A stretch of DNA of 56,843 nt from Flavobacterium sp. Root420 (lineage in GTDB: Bacteria > Bacteroidota > Bacteroidia > Flavobacteriales > Flavobacteriaceae): the NCBI RefSeq assembly GCF_001427905.1, contig NZ_LMEF01000031.1:233724-290566 (forward strand), in the 5' to 3' direction. This document shows, in pieces, positions 25,312 to 35,454 of this stretch (position 1 is its first letter; every line of letters begins with the position of its first letter). The notes under the pieces were generated by a model, which saw nothing but the letters and a program-made list of their open reading frames with translations, was not told the origin of the DNA and did not search any database. Position numbers and translations under genes: made by a program.

Positions 25312-25978
25312 ATATTTCAAAAAAGTCCAATTCTAATTGATCTGGCAAAAGTCTGAAACTCATTCTATGATATTTTGTAGTACCATGTTCACGAATGGCG
25401 TCACGATGTTCTTTGGTTGGATAACCTTTGTTTTGTTTCCAGTTGTACATCGGGAACTCTTCATGAATTTGCTCCATATATAGGTCGCGATACGTTTTAG
25501 CCAATATTGATGCCGCAGCAATACTTAAAAATTTTGCATCACCTTTTATGATACTCTGATTCGGAATTGATTTTAGTAATTCTATTTCTTCAATAGAAAA
25601 TTGTTTTCCAAAAGTATTTCTTAAGCCTAATTTTGCATTCAGGGCCCGATTGCCATCTACAATAATAAAATCCGGCTTTTGGTTTAATTTTAAGATGCAT
25701 TCCTGCATTCCTTTCATTGACGCATTTAGAATATTTATTTCATCAATTTCATCCGGAAATAAATGTGTCACAGAATAACAGACTGCATGTTGTTCTATAA
25801 TTGGTTTTAAAACAAATCTCTCTTTTTCAGACAATTGTTTACTGTCGTTTAAAAATTGATTTTCAAAATCGACAGGCAAAATCACTGCAGCAGCAGTAAC
25901 CGGTCCAGCCAGACATCCTCGGCCAGCTTCATCCGTTCCGGTTTCTAATATATGTCCTGAATAATTAAGTTGAAGCAT
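25310..25978 (-). CDS. rnhB: Ribonuclease HII
   Basis: A 222-residue enzyme that cuts the RNA strand of RNA-DNA hybrids, including single misincorporated ribonucleotides. The signature GTDEAGRGCLAGPVTAAAV gives the catalytic Asp16 and Glu17. Further acidic ligands lie in IIVDGNRAL (about 105-113) and in the SIAAASILAKTYRD block (about 152-165). Length is normal. On the minus strand a TATATTTG box at 26003-25996 lies 18 nt upstream of the ATG and is probably its -7 element. Confidence 0.97.
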   Translation of the reverse strand: MLQLNYSGHILETGTDEAGRGCLAGPVTAAAVILPVDFENQFLNDSKQLSEKERFVLKPIIEQHAVCYSVTHLFPDEIDEINILNASMKGMQECILKLNQKPDFIIVDGNRALNAKLGLRNTFGKQFSIEEIELLKSIPNQSIIKGDAKFLSIAAASILAKTYRDLYMEQIHEEFPMYNWKQNKGYPTKEHRDAIREHGTTKYHRMSFRLLPDQLELDFFEI

Positions 25979-25995
25979 GTTTTTATTTTGAATAG

Positions 25996-26003
25996 CAAAT
26001 ATA
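25996..26003 (-). promoter_or_regulatory. Probable -7 promoter box of rnhB
   Basis: TATATTTG followed by C on the minus strand matches TAnnTTTG. No -33 TTG found. Confidence 0.5.
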
Positions 26004-26327
26004 AATTTTTCTAAAAAATGATTCTAAAAAATTCTCCTAAAATTTGAATAGAGAATTGTTTTGGGATTTTCCATCTAATTAATCTTTATTATCGGTAACT
26101 GATATGTAGTATTGCTATGTTTTTTATTAAATTTTTACCTATTATTTTTTACTGATGCTGCTTTTTTTGAATTATTTTGAAAGAAATCACAACAATCCTT
26201 TTAAATAAATTACATTATGATGTAAAAAAAGCTTGGAATTATCAAAACCTCAAAATTAGTTGTAAAAATCACGATCTTAATAAAAATTATTCATGTTTTT
26301 TTTGGGTTTGATATTTAAATTTTTGAA

Positions 26328-26347
26328 TTGTTAAAATATGTTAACAA
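26328..26347. promoter_or_regulatory. Inverted repeat TTGTTAA-N6-TTAACAA upstream of susC
   Basis: A perfect 7-bp inverted repeat with a 6-nt centre, about 190 nt before the SusC start. It is the only operator-like site I see in the 559-nt, very AT-rich stretch 25979-26537. No consensus TAnnTTTG promoter was found close to susC, so its promoter is undetermined. Confidence 0.35.
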
Positions 26348-26537
26348 TTTTTGATTCAAATTTGCTGTTTTTTAATAAATTTCATAGGAATTAAATTACT
26401 AATTTTCAAATTCAGTTATATTTTTCGGGAAAATATTAAGGTATTGTTAATAATATTGAAAAAATTTAAATTGAATAGTTTGTTATTTTAAGAAATAATT
26501 AAGATGTTTGCCCCATACTAATTCAAAATAAATTAAA

Positions 26538-29500
26538 ATGAAATTAAAATTACAATGGATTTGTACGCTTTTAATAGCGTTGTCTATGCAGTTTTCTTTT
26601 GCTCAAGAGAGAACTGTATCTGGAAAAGTTTCAGATAAGACAGGAGTAATTCCAGGAGTAAATGTTGCTGTAAAAGGTAGTAAAGCAAGTACTCAAACTG
26701 ACTTTGACGGAAGTTATTCTGTAAAAGCAAAAACAGGAGATGTATTAGTGTTTTCATATGTAGGTATGAATAACAAACAAATTACTGTGGGATCTTCAAA
26801 CACAGTAAACGTTGAACTAGAATCAGAAGCACAACTTATGAATGAAGTTGTAGTTGTTGGTTACGGTGTTCAGAAAAGAAAAGAAGTAACAGGTTCTATT
26901 TCTAAAATTGCAGGAAAAGACATCGCTAACTTGGTTACTCCTTCTTTCGAGGGTGTTTTAGCTGGTAGAGCGACAGGGGTTCAGGTATTAACTAATAGTG
27001 GTATTATTGGAGGTGCTCCAAAAATTAGAATTAGAGGTGTTGGATCTATTTCTGGAAGTACTGAGCCATTAATTGTTGTTGATGGTGTGCCTATTTATTC
27101 TGGTGATATTGGTGGTGTTTCTGCTACAAATGGTTTAGCGGATATTAACCCAGAAGATATCGAATCTTTTGATGTGTTAAAAGATGGTGCTGCAACTGCT
27201 ATTTACGGTTCCAGAGCGGCTAATGGTGTAATCTTGATTACTACCAAAAGTGGAAAAAAAGGTACTTTAAAAGTAACTTACTCAAGTGTTTTTGGTGTTG
27301 CTAGTGCCGCTAAAACATATGATTTGTTACAAACTCCTGATTTCTTAGTTATTTCTAATGAAAAAAGAACAAACAGAGGACAAACTCCATGGGCTATTGG
27401 TAACGCATATAATACAGACTGGCAAGGTGCAGTTTTAAGAAATGCACCTCAAACTACACATAATCTTAATTTTAGTGGAGGTTCAGAAAAAACAAAGTAT
27501 TATTTGTCTTTAGGATTAACAGATTTAGATGGTATCAATTTAGCTAATGATATGAAAAAATATTCTGTTAGAGCTAATATTGATCAGGATATTAATAAAT
27601 GGTTAAGTGTTGGTACCAATGTAGCTGTAAGTAGAACAGAGTATAATGGGTTAAATATTAACGCAAATGGTTTATCAGGTAATATTTTTAATGCTACCAG
27701 ACAGTTGCCTAATACGCCAATTTATGATGCAGCTGACCCTACTGGTTATAACATTTCACCAAATGGTAATAACGTTGGTCAATGGAATAATACAGACCCA
27801 GCAGGAGATAACATTACAAATATTATTTATGTTCTTGATCATAATAAATATAAATCTACAACTACAAGAATTTTAGTAAGTGCATTTGCAAATGCAAAAA
27901 TTACTTCTGACTTAAGTTATAAATTACAGGTAAGTGGAGATAATGCTTCAACAGATGGTTACCAATATTGGAACCCAGTACATGGAGACGGTCGTGGAGT
28001 TAATGGATCTTTGTATCAGGACAACACTAATCTATTGAGATGGAACTGGCAAAATATTTTGAATTACAAGCATACTTTTGCTGAAGATCATAACTTAGGT
28101 TTAACAGGTGTTGCTGAGTATCAAAAATCACGTACTAAAGTATTATGGGGTTCAGGAAGTGATATTTTAAGTGATTTTTACGATCAAAATTTAGTAACAG
28201 GTACTTATGCGACTAAAGATTCTGGTGGTAGTGCTTCTGAAAAAGGAATTATATCGTACTTAGGTCGTTTAACATACAACTATAAAGAGAAATATTTTGT
28301 ACAAGCTTCTCTTAGACGTGATGGAATTTCTCAATTTGAGAAAGATGTTAGATACCATAATTTTCCTGGAGTTTCTGCAGGTTGGACAGTTTCTAAGGAA
28401 AGTTTCATGGAAGGAATTAGTAGTACTGTTTCTGATTTGAAATTTAGAGGTTCTTACTCTGAAGTTGGTAACGTTGATGTATTAGGTGGTATGGCTTACC
28501 CTTCAAAAGGACTTATGATTGGTTCTCCATATGGTTCTTTAAATGGGATTGGTTACTATCAATTTGGTAATGATCAATTACAATGGGAAACTAGTAATAA
28601 AATTGATTTTGGTGTAGATTTAGGATTATTCAATAATCGTTTGACTGTTGCATTTGACTATTATAAGAATGATATTGACGGTTTAGTATTAGCAGCTCCT
28701 GTTGCAGGCTCTTTAGGTGTTCCTAACAGTATTATCAACTCTAACGTTGGTAAAATGTATAATCAAGGATATGAATTTGCTGTAAGTTTCAAAGCAATAA
28801 ACAATGCTAACTTTACATGGGATGTGTCTTCTAATTTGACTCTTAGTAAAAACGTAGTTACTGGTTTAGTTAATGGACAAGATATAACAGGAGGTTCTTC
28901 ATCTTTTGGTACATCTCAGGATATAGTTAACATTGCACCGAATATCATTATTAGACAGGGTGAATCAATTAACTCTTTATACGGATTCAAATATTGGGGT
29001 GTAAATAAAGCAAATGGTAACCCGGTTTACTATAAAGCTGATGGTAGTTTAGTACAAGGAAACCTGGCGACTACTACTTATACTGTTTTTGATCCTGCTA
29101 ATCCTGGAACAACTGGAGCAGCTGCAACATTAGCTGCTACTGATAAAGCTATTTTAGGAAATACTTTGCCAACATATTACGGTTCGTTTACATCTAGTAT
29201 GAAATACAAGAATCTTGACCTTGGTTTCATGATTAGATTTAGTGGAGGAAATAAGATTTTTAACGCTACAAGAAGAGAGTTGATGAATCAAAACTTTAAC
29301 AACAACGGAACAGAGATTTTAGGAAGATGGCAAAGTGTTGATAATCCTGGAGACGGATGGACACCAAGATTATACGCAAGTTCAAATACATTTACAAACC
29401 TTTCAGGAAGTGCTAGTACGCGTTTCGTTGAAGATGGTGATTTTATCTCACTTGATAATATTAGTTTAGGTTATACATTGCCTAAGATGTTAATGGATAA

Positions 29501-29660
29501 AATTGGAGTTGATAATTTTAGAGTTTTTGCTCAGGCACAAAACATCTGGTTAATTTCAGACTATAAAGGTATTAACCCTGAAATGGAAACAAATGGAGTA
29601 GACATTAATGGTACGCCACGTTCTAAGGTAATATCAGTTGGAATAAATGTAAGTTTATAA
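26538..29660 (+). CDS. SusC/RagA-type TonB-dependent outer-membrane transporter
   Basis: A 1040-residue protein with a signal peptide (1-22). It continues with a carboxypeptidase-regulatory-like domain (about 25-90, TVSGKVSDKTGVIPGVNVAVKG) and the SusC TonB-box-like stretch EVVVVGYGVQKRKEVTGSI (about 103-121). Next are a plug domain (about 120-230, with RIRGVGSISGSTEPLIVVDG and YGSRAANGVILITTK) and a 22-strand barrel ending in VGINVSL. It imports oligomeric nutrients with its SusD partner, encoded 9 nt downstream. No glycosidase, sigma or anti-sigma gene is adjacent, so the substrate is unknown; a peptide or glycan is likely. Confidence 0.95.
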   Translation: MKLKLQWICTLLIALSMQFSFAQERTVSGKVSDKTGVIPGVNVAVKGSKASTQTDFDGSYSVKAKTGDVLVFSYVGMNNKQITVGSSNTVNVELESEAQLMNEVVVVGYGVQKRKEVTGSISKIAGKDIANLVTPSFEGVLAGRATGVQVLTNSGIIGGAPKIRIRGVGSISGSTEPLIVVDGVPIYSGDIGGVSATNGLADINPEDIESFDVLKDGAATAIYGSRAANGVILITTKSGKKGTLKVTYSSVFGVASAAKTYDLLQTPDFLVISNEKRTNRGQTPWAIGNAYNTDWQGAVLRNAPQTTHNLNFSGGSEKTKYYLSLGLTDLDGINLANDMKKYSVRANIDQDINKWLSVGTNVAVSRTEYNGLNINANGLSGNIFNATRQLPNTPIYDAADPTGYNISPNGNNVGQWNNTDPAGDNITNIIYVLDHNKYKSTTTRILVSAFANAKITSDLSYKLQVSGDNASTDGYQYWNPVHGDGRGVNGSLYQDNTNLLRWNWQNILNYKHTFAEDHNLGLTGVAEYQKSRTKVLWGSGSDILSDFYDQNLVTGTYATKDSGGSASEKGIISYLGRLTYNYKEKYFVQASLRRDGISQFEKDVRYHNFPGVSAGWTVSKESFMEGISSTVSDLKFRGSYSEVGNVDVLGGMAYPSKGLMIGSPYGSLNGIGYYQFGNDQLQWETSNKIDFGVDLGLFNNRLTVAFDYYKNDIDGLVLAAPVAGSLGVPNSIINSNVGKMYNQGYEFAVSFKAINNANFTWDVSSNLTLSKNVVTGLVNGQDITGGSSSFGTSQDIVNIAPNIIIRQGESINSLYGFKYWGVNKANGNPVYYKADGSLVQGNLATTTYTVFDPANPGTTGAAATLAATDKAILGNTLPTYYGSFTSSMKYKNLDLGFMIRFSGGNKIFNATRRELMNQNFNNNGTEILGRWQSVDNPGDGWTPRLYASSNTFTNLSGSASTRFVEDGDFISLDNISLGYTLPKMLMDKIGVDNFRVFAQAQNIWLISDYKGINPEMETNGVDINGTPRSKVISVGINVSL

Positions 29661-29669
29661 AAAAATCAT

Positions 29670-31244
29670 ATGAAAAATATAATTAAAACAATTTTACTTT
29701 CTGTAGTTGTACTCGGGATGAGCTCATGTACAGAAGAAAAAATATTGGATTTAACTCCAATAAACAATATTTCGGATAAAGACGCTTTTACAACTCCTTC
29801 ATTAATAGAGTCTTATATGAATGGTGTTTATAATGCTGCTGCGATTGGACAATATAATGCTGCATCAACCAGCCCAAATGGTGGTCGAGGTTATATCTGG
29901 GGAGCTGCTTTTGTTGAACAAGGAGAAGCCAGAGGAGAAGATATTGTTAATATGGCTACTTTTTACCAATTAACTTACACTGCAACTTACGATCCAACAA
30001 CTGCTAATAATGTATATTACTGGGTTGACGGTTATAGATTAATCGGTAGATGTAATCTTATGATTGAGGGAACTACTGATGCAGTTGCTAAAGGTATTAT
30101 AACAAAAGCAGTTGGTGATAACTATATCGGACAAGCTAAGTTTTTAAGAGCAATTACTCATTTTGAAATTTTAACAAATTTTGCAAGACCGTATAATTTT
30201 ACAGCTGGTGCAACACACCCTGGAATTATATACAGAGAAGTAGGTGTAAATACAGCTGCTGAAGTAGCATCAGAACAAGTTAAACCAAGAAATACTGTTG
30301 CTGAATGTTATGCAAAAGTTTTGGCAGATTTAGATGATGCTGAAAAATTGATTACGTCAAATGGTTTTGCTGGTGGTAGAGTAGTTTCTAAAGCAACAAA
30401 ATCTGCTGCAATAGCATTCAAAACCAGAGTTTATCTTCAAAAAAGAGACTGGGCAAATGTAATTGCTGAAGGAACTAAATTAAATGGTCTTTATACATTA
30501 ACAGCTGATCCGGCTACTCCTTTTATACTTGCAAATAATTTAAGTAATACAGAATCTATATTCTCTATTGCTCATTCTGCAACAATGAATCCTCAGACTA
30601 ATGCTGCTTTAGCAAGTATATTAAAAAACAGAGCTTTAGTTGCAATTAGCCCAATTCTTTGGAGAGATCCACAATGGTTGGCTGATGACAAACGTAGAGA
30701 AGATGGTAAAATGATTTATACTTCAGCTGGTATAAAATATACAAACAAATATACAGATGTTACAAATATGACAGATGCTGCTCCAGTTATTAGATATGCT
30801 GAAGTAGTATTGAATATGGCAGAAGCTCAGGCTCGTTTATCTGTTGCAAATTTGCCAACTGCTTTAACCTTGTTGAACTCTGTTAGAAATAGATCATTGG
30901 CTAGTCCAGCAACTCAGGCTTATACAATTGCTGGTCTTGGTACACAAAAACTTATGGTTGATGCTATACTTAAAGAAAGAAGAATTGAATTTTTACAAGA
31001 AGGTCGTAGATGGGCTGATATTCACAGATTACAAGGTGATGATTTAGCTCCTATTGATGGAATTCCTGCAAAAGTTGCTAATGCTACTCCTGCTGTAGCT
31101 GCATATGTATTAGGAAATAGTTATGTTATCACTACTCCTGTTGCTGCAATTCCAAGTGCTGATTTTAAATTCCTGTGGCCAATACCACAGACTGAAATAA
31201 ACACTAATCCAGGTTTAGAAGGAAAAAATAATCCTGGTTGGTAA
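29670..31244 (+). CDS. SusD/RagB-type surface lipoprotein
   Basis: A 524-residue lipoprotein; the lipobox is MSSC and Cys20 is the anchor. The N-terminal block KILDLTPINNISDKDAFTTP and the TPR-like helices (GQAKFLRAITHFEIL; YAEVVLNMAEAQARL) are typical of SusD. The C-terminal LKERRIEFLQEGRRWADIHRL and WPIPQTEINTNPGL...NNPGW are the standard ending. It binds the ligand and forms the lid on SusC. It is cotranscribed with the upstream gene, with a strong terminator after it. Confidence 0.95.
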   Translation: MKNIIKTILLSVVVLGMSSCTEEKILDLTPINNISDKDAFTTPSLIESYMNGVYNAAAIGQYNAASTSPNGGRGYIWGAAFVEQGEARGEDIVNMATFYQLTYTATYDPTTANNVYYWVDGYRLIGRCNLMIEGTTDAVAKGIITKAVGDNYIGQAKFLRAITHFEILTNFARPYNFTAGATHPGIIYREVGVNTAAEVASEQVKPRNTVAECYAKVLADLDDAEKLITSNGFAGGRVVSKATKSAAIAFKTRVYLQKRDWANVIAEGTKLNGLYTLTADPATPFILANNLSNTESIFSIAHSATMNPQTNAALASILKNRALVAISPILWRDPQWLADDKRREDGKMIYTSAGIKYTNKYTDVTNMTDAAPVIRYAEVVLNMAEAQARLSVANLPTALTLLNSVRNRSLASPATQAYTIAGLGTQKLMVDAILKERRIEFLQEGRRWADIHRLQGDDLAPIDGIPAKVANATPAVAAYVLGNSYVITTPVAAIPSADFKFLWPIPQTEINTNPGLEGKNNPGW

Positions 31245-31266
31245 AAATAAATATTTAGATTTTTCC

Positions 31267-31301
31267 AAAACCCTCAATCATTTTTGATTGAGGGTTTTTT
31301 T
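31267..31301 (+). terminator. Terminator of the SusC/SusD operon
   Basis: AAACCCTCAATCA and TGATTGAGGGTTT pair with a short T loop and are followed by a T-run. Confidence 0.9.
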
Positions 31302-31343
31302 ATTCAATTTTAGTTCGATATAAAAACTTCTCAATCATAATGA

Positions 31344-31378
31344 TTTGTTTTTTTATACGTTTTTATCTTTTACCTTTG
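31344..31378 (+). promoter_or_regulatory. Promoter of the putative porin gene
   Basis: TTTG (31344-31347), 23 nt, then TACCTTTG (31371-31378). The spacing is at the long end of the accepted range. The start codon follows 43 nt downstream. Confidence 0.75.
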
Positions 31379-31420
31379 CCTGACAAATTTTGCCGAAATA
31401 ATTACATATAAAGCTATCAA

Positions 31421-33403
31421 ATGAGAATACTCTTTTTTCTATATCTATTAATTGTACCCACATTATTGTTTTCTCAGGAAAAAACTAGTTCTAAAAACAG
31501 TTTAGATATGAATACAAAGTATTCTAGTATAACGGATACGGTTAAAAAGAAAAAGGCTTTAGTAGCAAAGATCGATCAGTATAAGATTTATACGTTAGAG
31601 CACGACACAATATATGCCGATACGTCGCTAACCTTAAAAAGTGCCTACAGACAAAACTATTTAAGAAAAGATAATTTTGGACTTTTGCAATTTTCTAATA
31701 TAGGGCAAACATATAATACGTTACAATACAGTTTAACTGATTTTTCTCCCTATCCGGAAATTGGTTTCAAAGGCAAACATTTTGATTATATGGAAGTTGG
31801 TGATATTCGTTATTATTCTGTTGCAACTCCATTAACCGAATTGTTTTTTAACACCACAATAAACAAAGGACAAAATGTAGATTCGTTTATAACACTTAAT
31901 ACTTCAAAGAATTTAAATTTTTCTGCAGCATATCGTGGATTACGTTCTGAAGGAGATTATATAAATCAGTTAATAAGTGCCGGAAATTTTAGATTTACGA
32001 CAAGTTATTTTACGACCAATAAAAGATATGTTCTAAACGCTCATGCTACATTTCAGGATATTACAAATGAAGAAAATGGTGGAATCACAACACCTGAAAA
32101 TTTCGAAAGTGATGATCCGGATTTTAAAAATCGTCAACGATTGCAAGTATTTTTGACTGACGCGCAATCATTATTAAAAGGAAGACGTTTCTTTTTTGAT
32201 CATGCATTCAGAATAAATCCAAATGATGGAAATAATAATTTGTATGTAACCCATCAATTTAATTATGAGTATAAATATTTTCAATACAAACAGCCAACTG
32301 TTCTTTCGACTGTAACGCCAACATCTGGACCAAGTCAGCAGGTGGAACGTTTTGGGGAATCTTATGTTACCAGTAATATAAACGATGAGACTCGTTTTGA
32401 GAGATTATATAATAAAGTTGGGCTTGCATACGAAAATTCACTTTTAGGAAAATTTAATTTTTTTGTAGATGATTACAGATCAAATTATAAATACGACAGG
32501 ATTATCATAAATAGTGATGGTACTTCTATTCCTGATAATTTATTTTTGCAGATTAATAATGTTGGAGGACAATATGAATATCAGAAAAATAAATGGATTG
32601 GTCGTTTTTTATATACCAGATCAATTACAAATCAGTCTCTGTCAGATTTAGATGCAAAATTGAGATACAATCTGAATGAGAAAATTCAATTTGATTTTAG
32701 ATATAGAAATTTAAATAAGTTACCTAATAATAACTATAATTTATATCAAAGCAGTTACGTTGAATATAATTGGTCTAATAATTTTAAGAATGAAAAAATA
32801 AATCAGCTGGGCGCTACTATTTTTACACCTTGGTTAAATGCTGAAGTTCAATATTCTGTTTTAAAAGACCATTTGTATTTTAAAGATGATTCCAGTGCTG
32901 CAGATGATTTAGTATATACTCAAATTATCAAACCTGCACAATATGGAAACGTAATTAATTATTTGTCTATAAAAGCTAATAAGGAGTTTAAGTTTGGTCC
33001 TTTTGGTTTAGACAATACGCTTTTATATCAAAAAGTAGATCAGTCCGATTTGATTTTAAATGTGCCTGATTTTGTAACAAGAAATACGTTTTATTATTCG
33101 AGTTACTTTTTCAAAAAAGCATTATATATGCAGACAGGAGTTGTATTTAATTATTTTACCAAGTATTATGGAAATGATTATAATCCTGTTATTGGTGAGT
33201 TTTTTGTTCAGGATGCGAAGAAAATAGGAGGTTATCCATTATTCGATCTTTTTGTAAACGCCAGAATTCGCCAGACTCGATTTTATTTTAAAGCAGAACA
33301 TATTAATGCTTTATTTTCAAAAAGCGATTATTATTCAGCACCTAATAATCCTTATCGTGATTTTGTTATCCGATTTGGTTTAGTTTGGAACTTCTTCCAA
33401 TAA
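31421..33403 (+). CDS. Putative outer-membrane porin
   Basis: A 660-residue protein with a signal peptide (1-18). After a Lys/Thr-rich start it carries the conserved block GLLQFSNIGQTYNTLQYSL ... FKGKHFDYMEVGDIRYYSVATPLTELFF (about 88-145), typical of the Bacteroidota putative-porin family. A long series of amphipathic strands follows and the C-terminus ends in VIRFGLVWNFFQ, with a terminal aromatic-rich strand. It should be a beta-barrel in the outer membrane. The transported solute is unknown. It is 48 nt ahead of the cystathionine beta-synthase-type gene. Confidence 0.82.
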   Translation: MRILFFLYLLIVPTLLFSQEKTSSKNSLDMNTKYSSITDTVKKKKALVAKIDQYKIYTLEHDTIYADTSLTLKSAYRQNYLRKDNFGLLQFSNIGQTYNTLQYSLTDFSPYPEIGFKGKHFDYMEVGDIRYYSVATPLTELFFNTTINKGQNVDSFITLNTSKNLNFSAAYRGLRSEGDYINQLISAGNFRFTTSYFTTNKRYVLNAHATFQDITNEENGGITTPENFESDDPDFKNRQRLQVFLTDAQSLLKGRRFFFDHAFRINPNDGNNNLYVTHQFNYEYKYFQYKQPTVLSTVTPTSGPSQQVERFGESYVTSNINDETRFERLYNKVGLAYENSLLGKFNFFVDDYRSNYKYDRIIINSDGTSIPDNLFLQINNVGGQYEYQKNKWIGRFLYTRSITNQSLSDLDAKLRYNLNEKIQFDFRYRNLNKLPNNNYNLYQSSYVEYNWSNNFKNEKINQLGATIFTPWLNAEVQYSVLKDHLYFKDDSSAADDLVYTQIIKPAQYGNVINYLSIKANKEFKFGPFGLDNTLLYQKVDQSDLILNVPDFVTRNTFYYSSYFFKKALYMQTGVVFNYFTKYYGNDYNPVIGEFFVQDAKKIGGYPLFDLFVNARIRQTRFYFKAEHINALFSKSDYYSAPNNPYRDFVIRFGLVWNFFQ

Positions 33404-33451
33404 AATTAGGGCTATTTAGATTTTTAAAACCAAATATTAAATAAACATAAA

Positions 33452-34813
33452 ATGGACTTTTCAAAAAATATTTTAGAAACAATTGGTAATACACCTTTAG
33501 TAAAACTCAACAAAATTGTTGCTGAAATCGATGCGTTAGTGTTGGCAAAAGTCGAAACTTTTAATCCGGGAAATTCTGTAAAAGACAGAATGGCCGTAAA
33601 AATGATTGAAGACGCAGAGGCAGATGGCAGATTGAAACCGGGTGGAACCATTATTGAAGGAACTTCCGGAAATACTGGAATGGGATTAGCACTTGTAGCG
33701 ATCATCAAAGGATATAAATTGATTTGTGTAATATCAGACAAGCAGTCTAAAGAAAAAATGGATATTTTGCGTGCTGTTGGTGCCAAAGTTGTTGTTTGCC
33801 CAACTGATGTTGAGCCAACGGATCCACGTTCTTATTATTCAGTTTCAAAACGATTGGCTGAAGAAACGCCAAATTCCTGGTATGTAAACCAATATGATAA
33901 TTTATCAAATTCATTAGCACATTATGAGCAAACCGGACCAGAAATCTGGAAACAAACGGATGGAAAAATTACACACTTTGTGGTTGGTGTAGGAACTGGA
34001 GGAACTATTTCTGGAGTTGGAAAATACTTAAAAGAGAAAAACCCGAATATTAAAATTTGGGGAATTGATACTTACGGTTCTGTTTTTAAAAAATACCATG
34101 AAACCGGAGTTTTTGATGAAAATGAAATTTATTCTTATATTACAGAAGGAATTGGAGAAGATATTTTACCAAAAAATGTTGATTTTTCTTTAATCGATGG
34201 TTTTACAAAAGTAACAGATAAAGATGCTGCCGTTTATACAAGAAAAATAGCTATGGAAGAAGCAATTTTTGTTGGAAACTCTGCCGGTGCTTGTATTAAG
34301 GGGCTTTTACAGCTTAAAGAACATTTCAAACCTGAAGATGTTGTTGTAGTTCTTTTTCATGATTCAGGAAGCCGTTATGTCGGTAAAATGTTTAATGATG
34401 ACTGGATGCGCGAACGCGGATTTTTAGAAGAAAATGTAACGAAAGCCGAAGATGTAATTAAAGATCATATAGATAAAGAATTGATTGTTGTTCGTACCGA
34501 AGAATTAGTGTCACACGCTATCGAACGTATGCGTAAGTATAAAATCTCTCAAATTCCGGTAGTTGATATAAACGGATTTGTGGGTTCTGTAGACGAAACA
34601 GATTTGTTTAGAAGTTATGTTGCGGATAAAAATGTTGCCGAAAAACCAATTAAGGAAGTAATGGGAAAACCTTTTCCGATTGTAAAATTAGGAACTACAA
34701 TTGAAGAAGTTTCTAAGTTATTTACTAAAGAAAATGATGCTGTTTTGGTGGATCTTGAAAATGGGAAACATCATATTATTACCAAGTATGATATTATCGG
34801 ATCTATAAAATAA
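33452..34813 (+). CDS. Cystathionine beta-synthase-type PLP enzyme with CBS domains
   Basis: A 453-residue protein. The N-terminal part (about 1-320) is a fold-type II PLP domain of the cysteine synthase/cystathionine beta-synthase type: IGNTPLVKLN (11-20), Lys44 in NSVKDRMAVK, EGTSGNTGMGLA, and GTGGTISGVGKYLKEKNP. The C-terminal part (about 335-453) has two CBS motifs (ERMRKYKISQIPVVDINGFVG and TTIEEVSKLFTKENDAVLV), which in related enzymes bind regulatory adenosyl ligands. The combination fits cystathionine beta-synthase, joining serine and homocysteine. Cysteine synthase activity is an alternative. Confidence 0.9.
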   Translation: MDFSKNILETIGNTPLVKLNKIVAEIDALVLAKVETFNPGNSVKDRMAVKMIEDAEADGRLKPGGTIIEGTSGNTGMGLALVAIIKGYKLICVISDKQSKEKMDILRAVGAKVVVCPTDVEPTDPRSYYSVSKRLAEETPNSWYVNQYDNLSNSLAHYEQTGPEIWKQTDGKITHFVVGVGTGGTISGVGKYLKEKNPNIKIWGIDTYGSVFKKYHETGVFDENEIYSYITEGIGEDILPKNVDFSLIDGFTKVTDKDAAVYTRKIAMEEAIFVGNSAGACIKGLLQLKEHFKPEDVVVVLFHDSGSRYVGKMFNDDWMRERGFLEENVTKAEDVIKDHIDKELIVVRTEELVSHAIERMRKYKISQIPVVDINGFVGSVDETDLFRSYVADKNVAEKPIKEVMGKPFPIVKLGTTIEEVSKLFTKENDAVLVDLENGKHHIITKYDIIGSIK

Positions 34814-34836
34814 GATAATTTTTTAATAACATTACG

Positions 34837-34881
34837 AATCCATAAATCGAAGTTTTGAATACTTGATTTATGGATTTTTTT
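34837..34881 (+). terminator. Terminator after the cystathionine beta-synthase-type gene
   Basis: AATCCATAAATC and GATTTATGGATT pair perfectly and are followed by a T-run. Confidence 0.9.
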
Positions 34882-34899
34882 AGCTGAAATATTTTAAAA

Positions 34900-35382
34900 A
34901 TGAATTTTACTGCCATAGATTTTGAAACCGCAACAGGATATCATCCTTGCTCTGTTGGAATAGTTACTGTCCAAAACGGAATTATTGTTGATGAGTTTGT
35001 TTCTTTAATTAAACCTCCAAATAATATATATAATCCTTTTACGATTCAGGTTCATGGTATTTATCCACGTGATACAGTTAACGCAAAATCGTTTGCTCAG
35101 GTCTTTCCTGAAATTGAAAGAAGATTGAAAAACAGAGTTGTTGTAGCGCACAATGAAAGTTTTGACCGTAATGTGTTGATGAAATCAATGGCACTTTATG
35201 GTTTGCAATATGAAGATTTAAATATTGCAACACGTTGGGAATGTACGGTTAAAATTTACAAAGCAAAAGGATTAAAGCCAACCAAACTAAGCGATTGTTG
35301 TCGTGAAATGAAAATTCAGTTAAATCATCATGAAGCCTTATCCGATGCTCGTGCATGCGCCAAATTATATATGTTAAAGTAG
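34900..35382 (+). CDS. DEDDh 3'-5' exonuclease (DnaQ-like)
   Basis: A 160-residue single-domain nuclease. All catalytic residues of the DEDDh type are visible: Asp7 and Glu9 in TAIDFETAT, Asp89 in AHNESFDRNVL, His144 and Asp149 in HHEALSDARA. It resembles the proofreading epsilon subunit but lacks the polymerase-binding C-terminus and so is probably a stand-alone exonuclease acting in DNA repair or RNA turnover. It follows a terminator, so it needs its own promoter, which I cannot identify. Confidence 0.9.
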   Translation: MNFTAIDFETATGYHPCSVGIVTVQNGIIVDEFVSLIKPPNNIYNPFTIQVHGIYPRDTVNAKSFAQVFPEIERRLKNRVVVAHNESFDRNVLMKSMALYGLQYEDLNIATRWECTVKIYKAKGLKPTKLSDCCREMKIQLNHHEALSDARACAKLYMLK

Positions 35383-35454
35383 AATAATTTTGTAAGATTA
35401 ATAGTTCTTTTTGTTATTTTTAAGCTTTTGTAATTTAAAATAAAAGCTAAAAAA

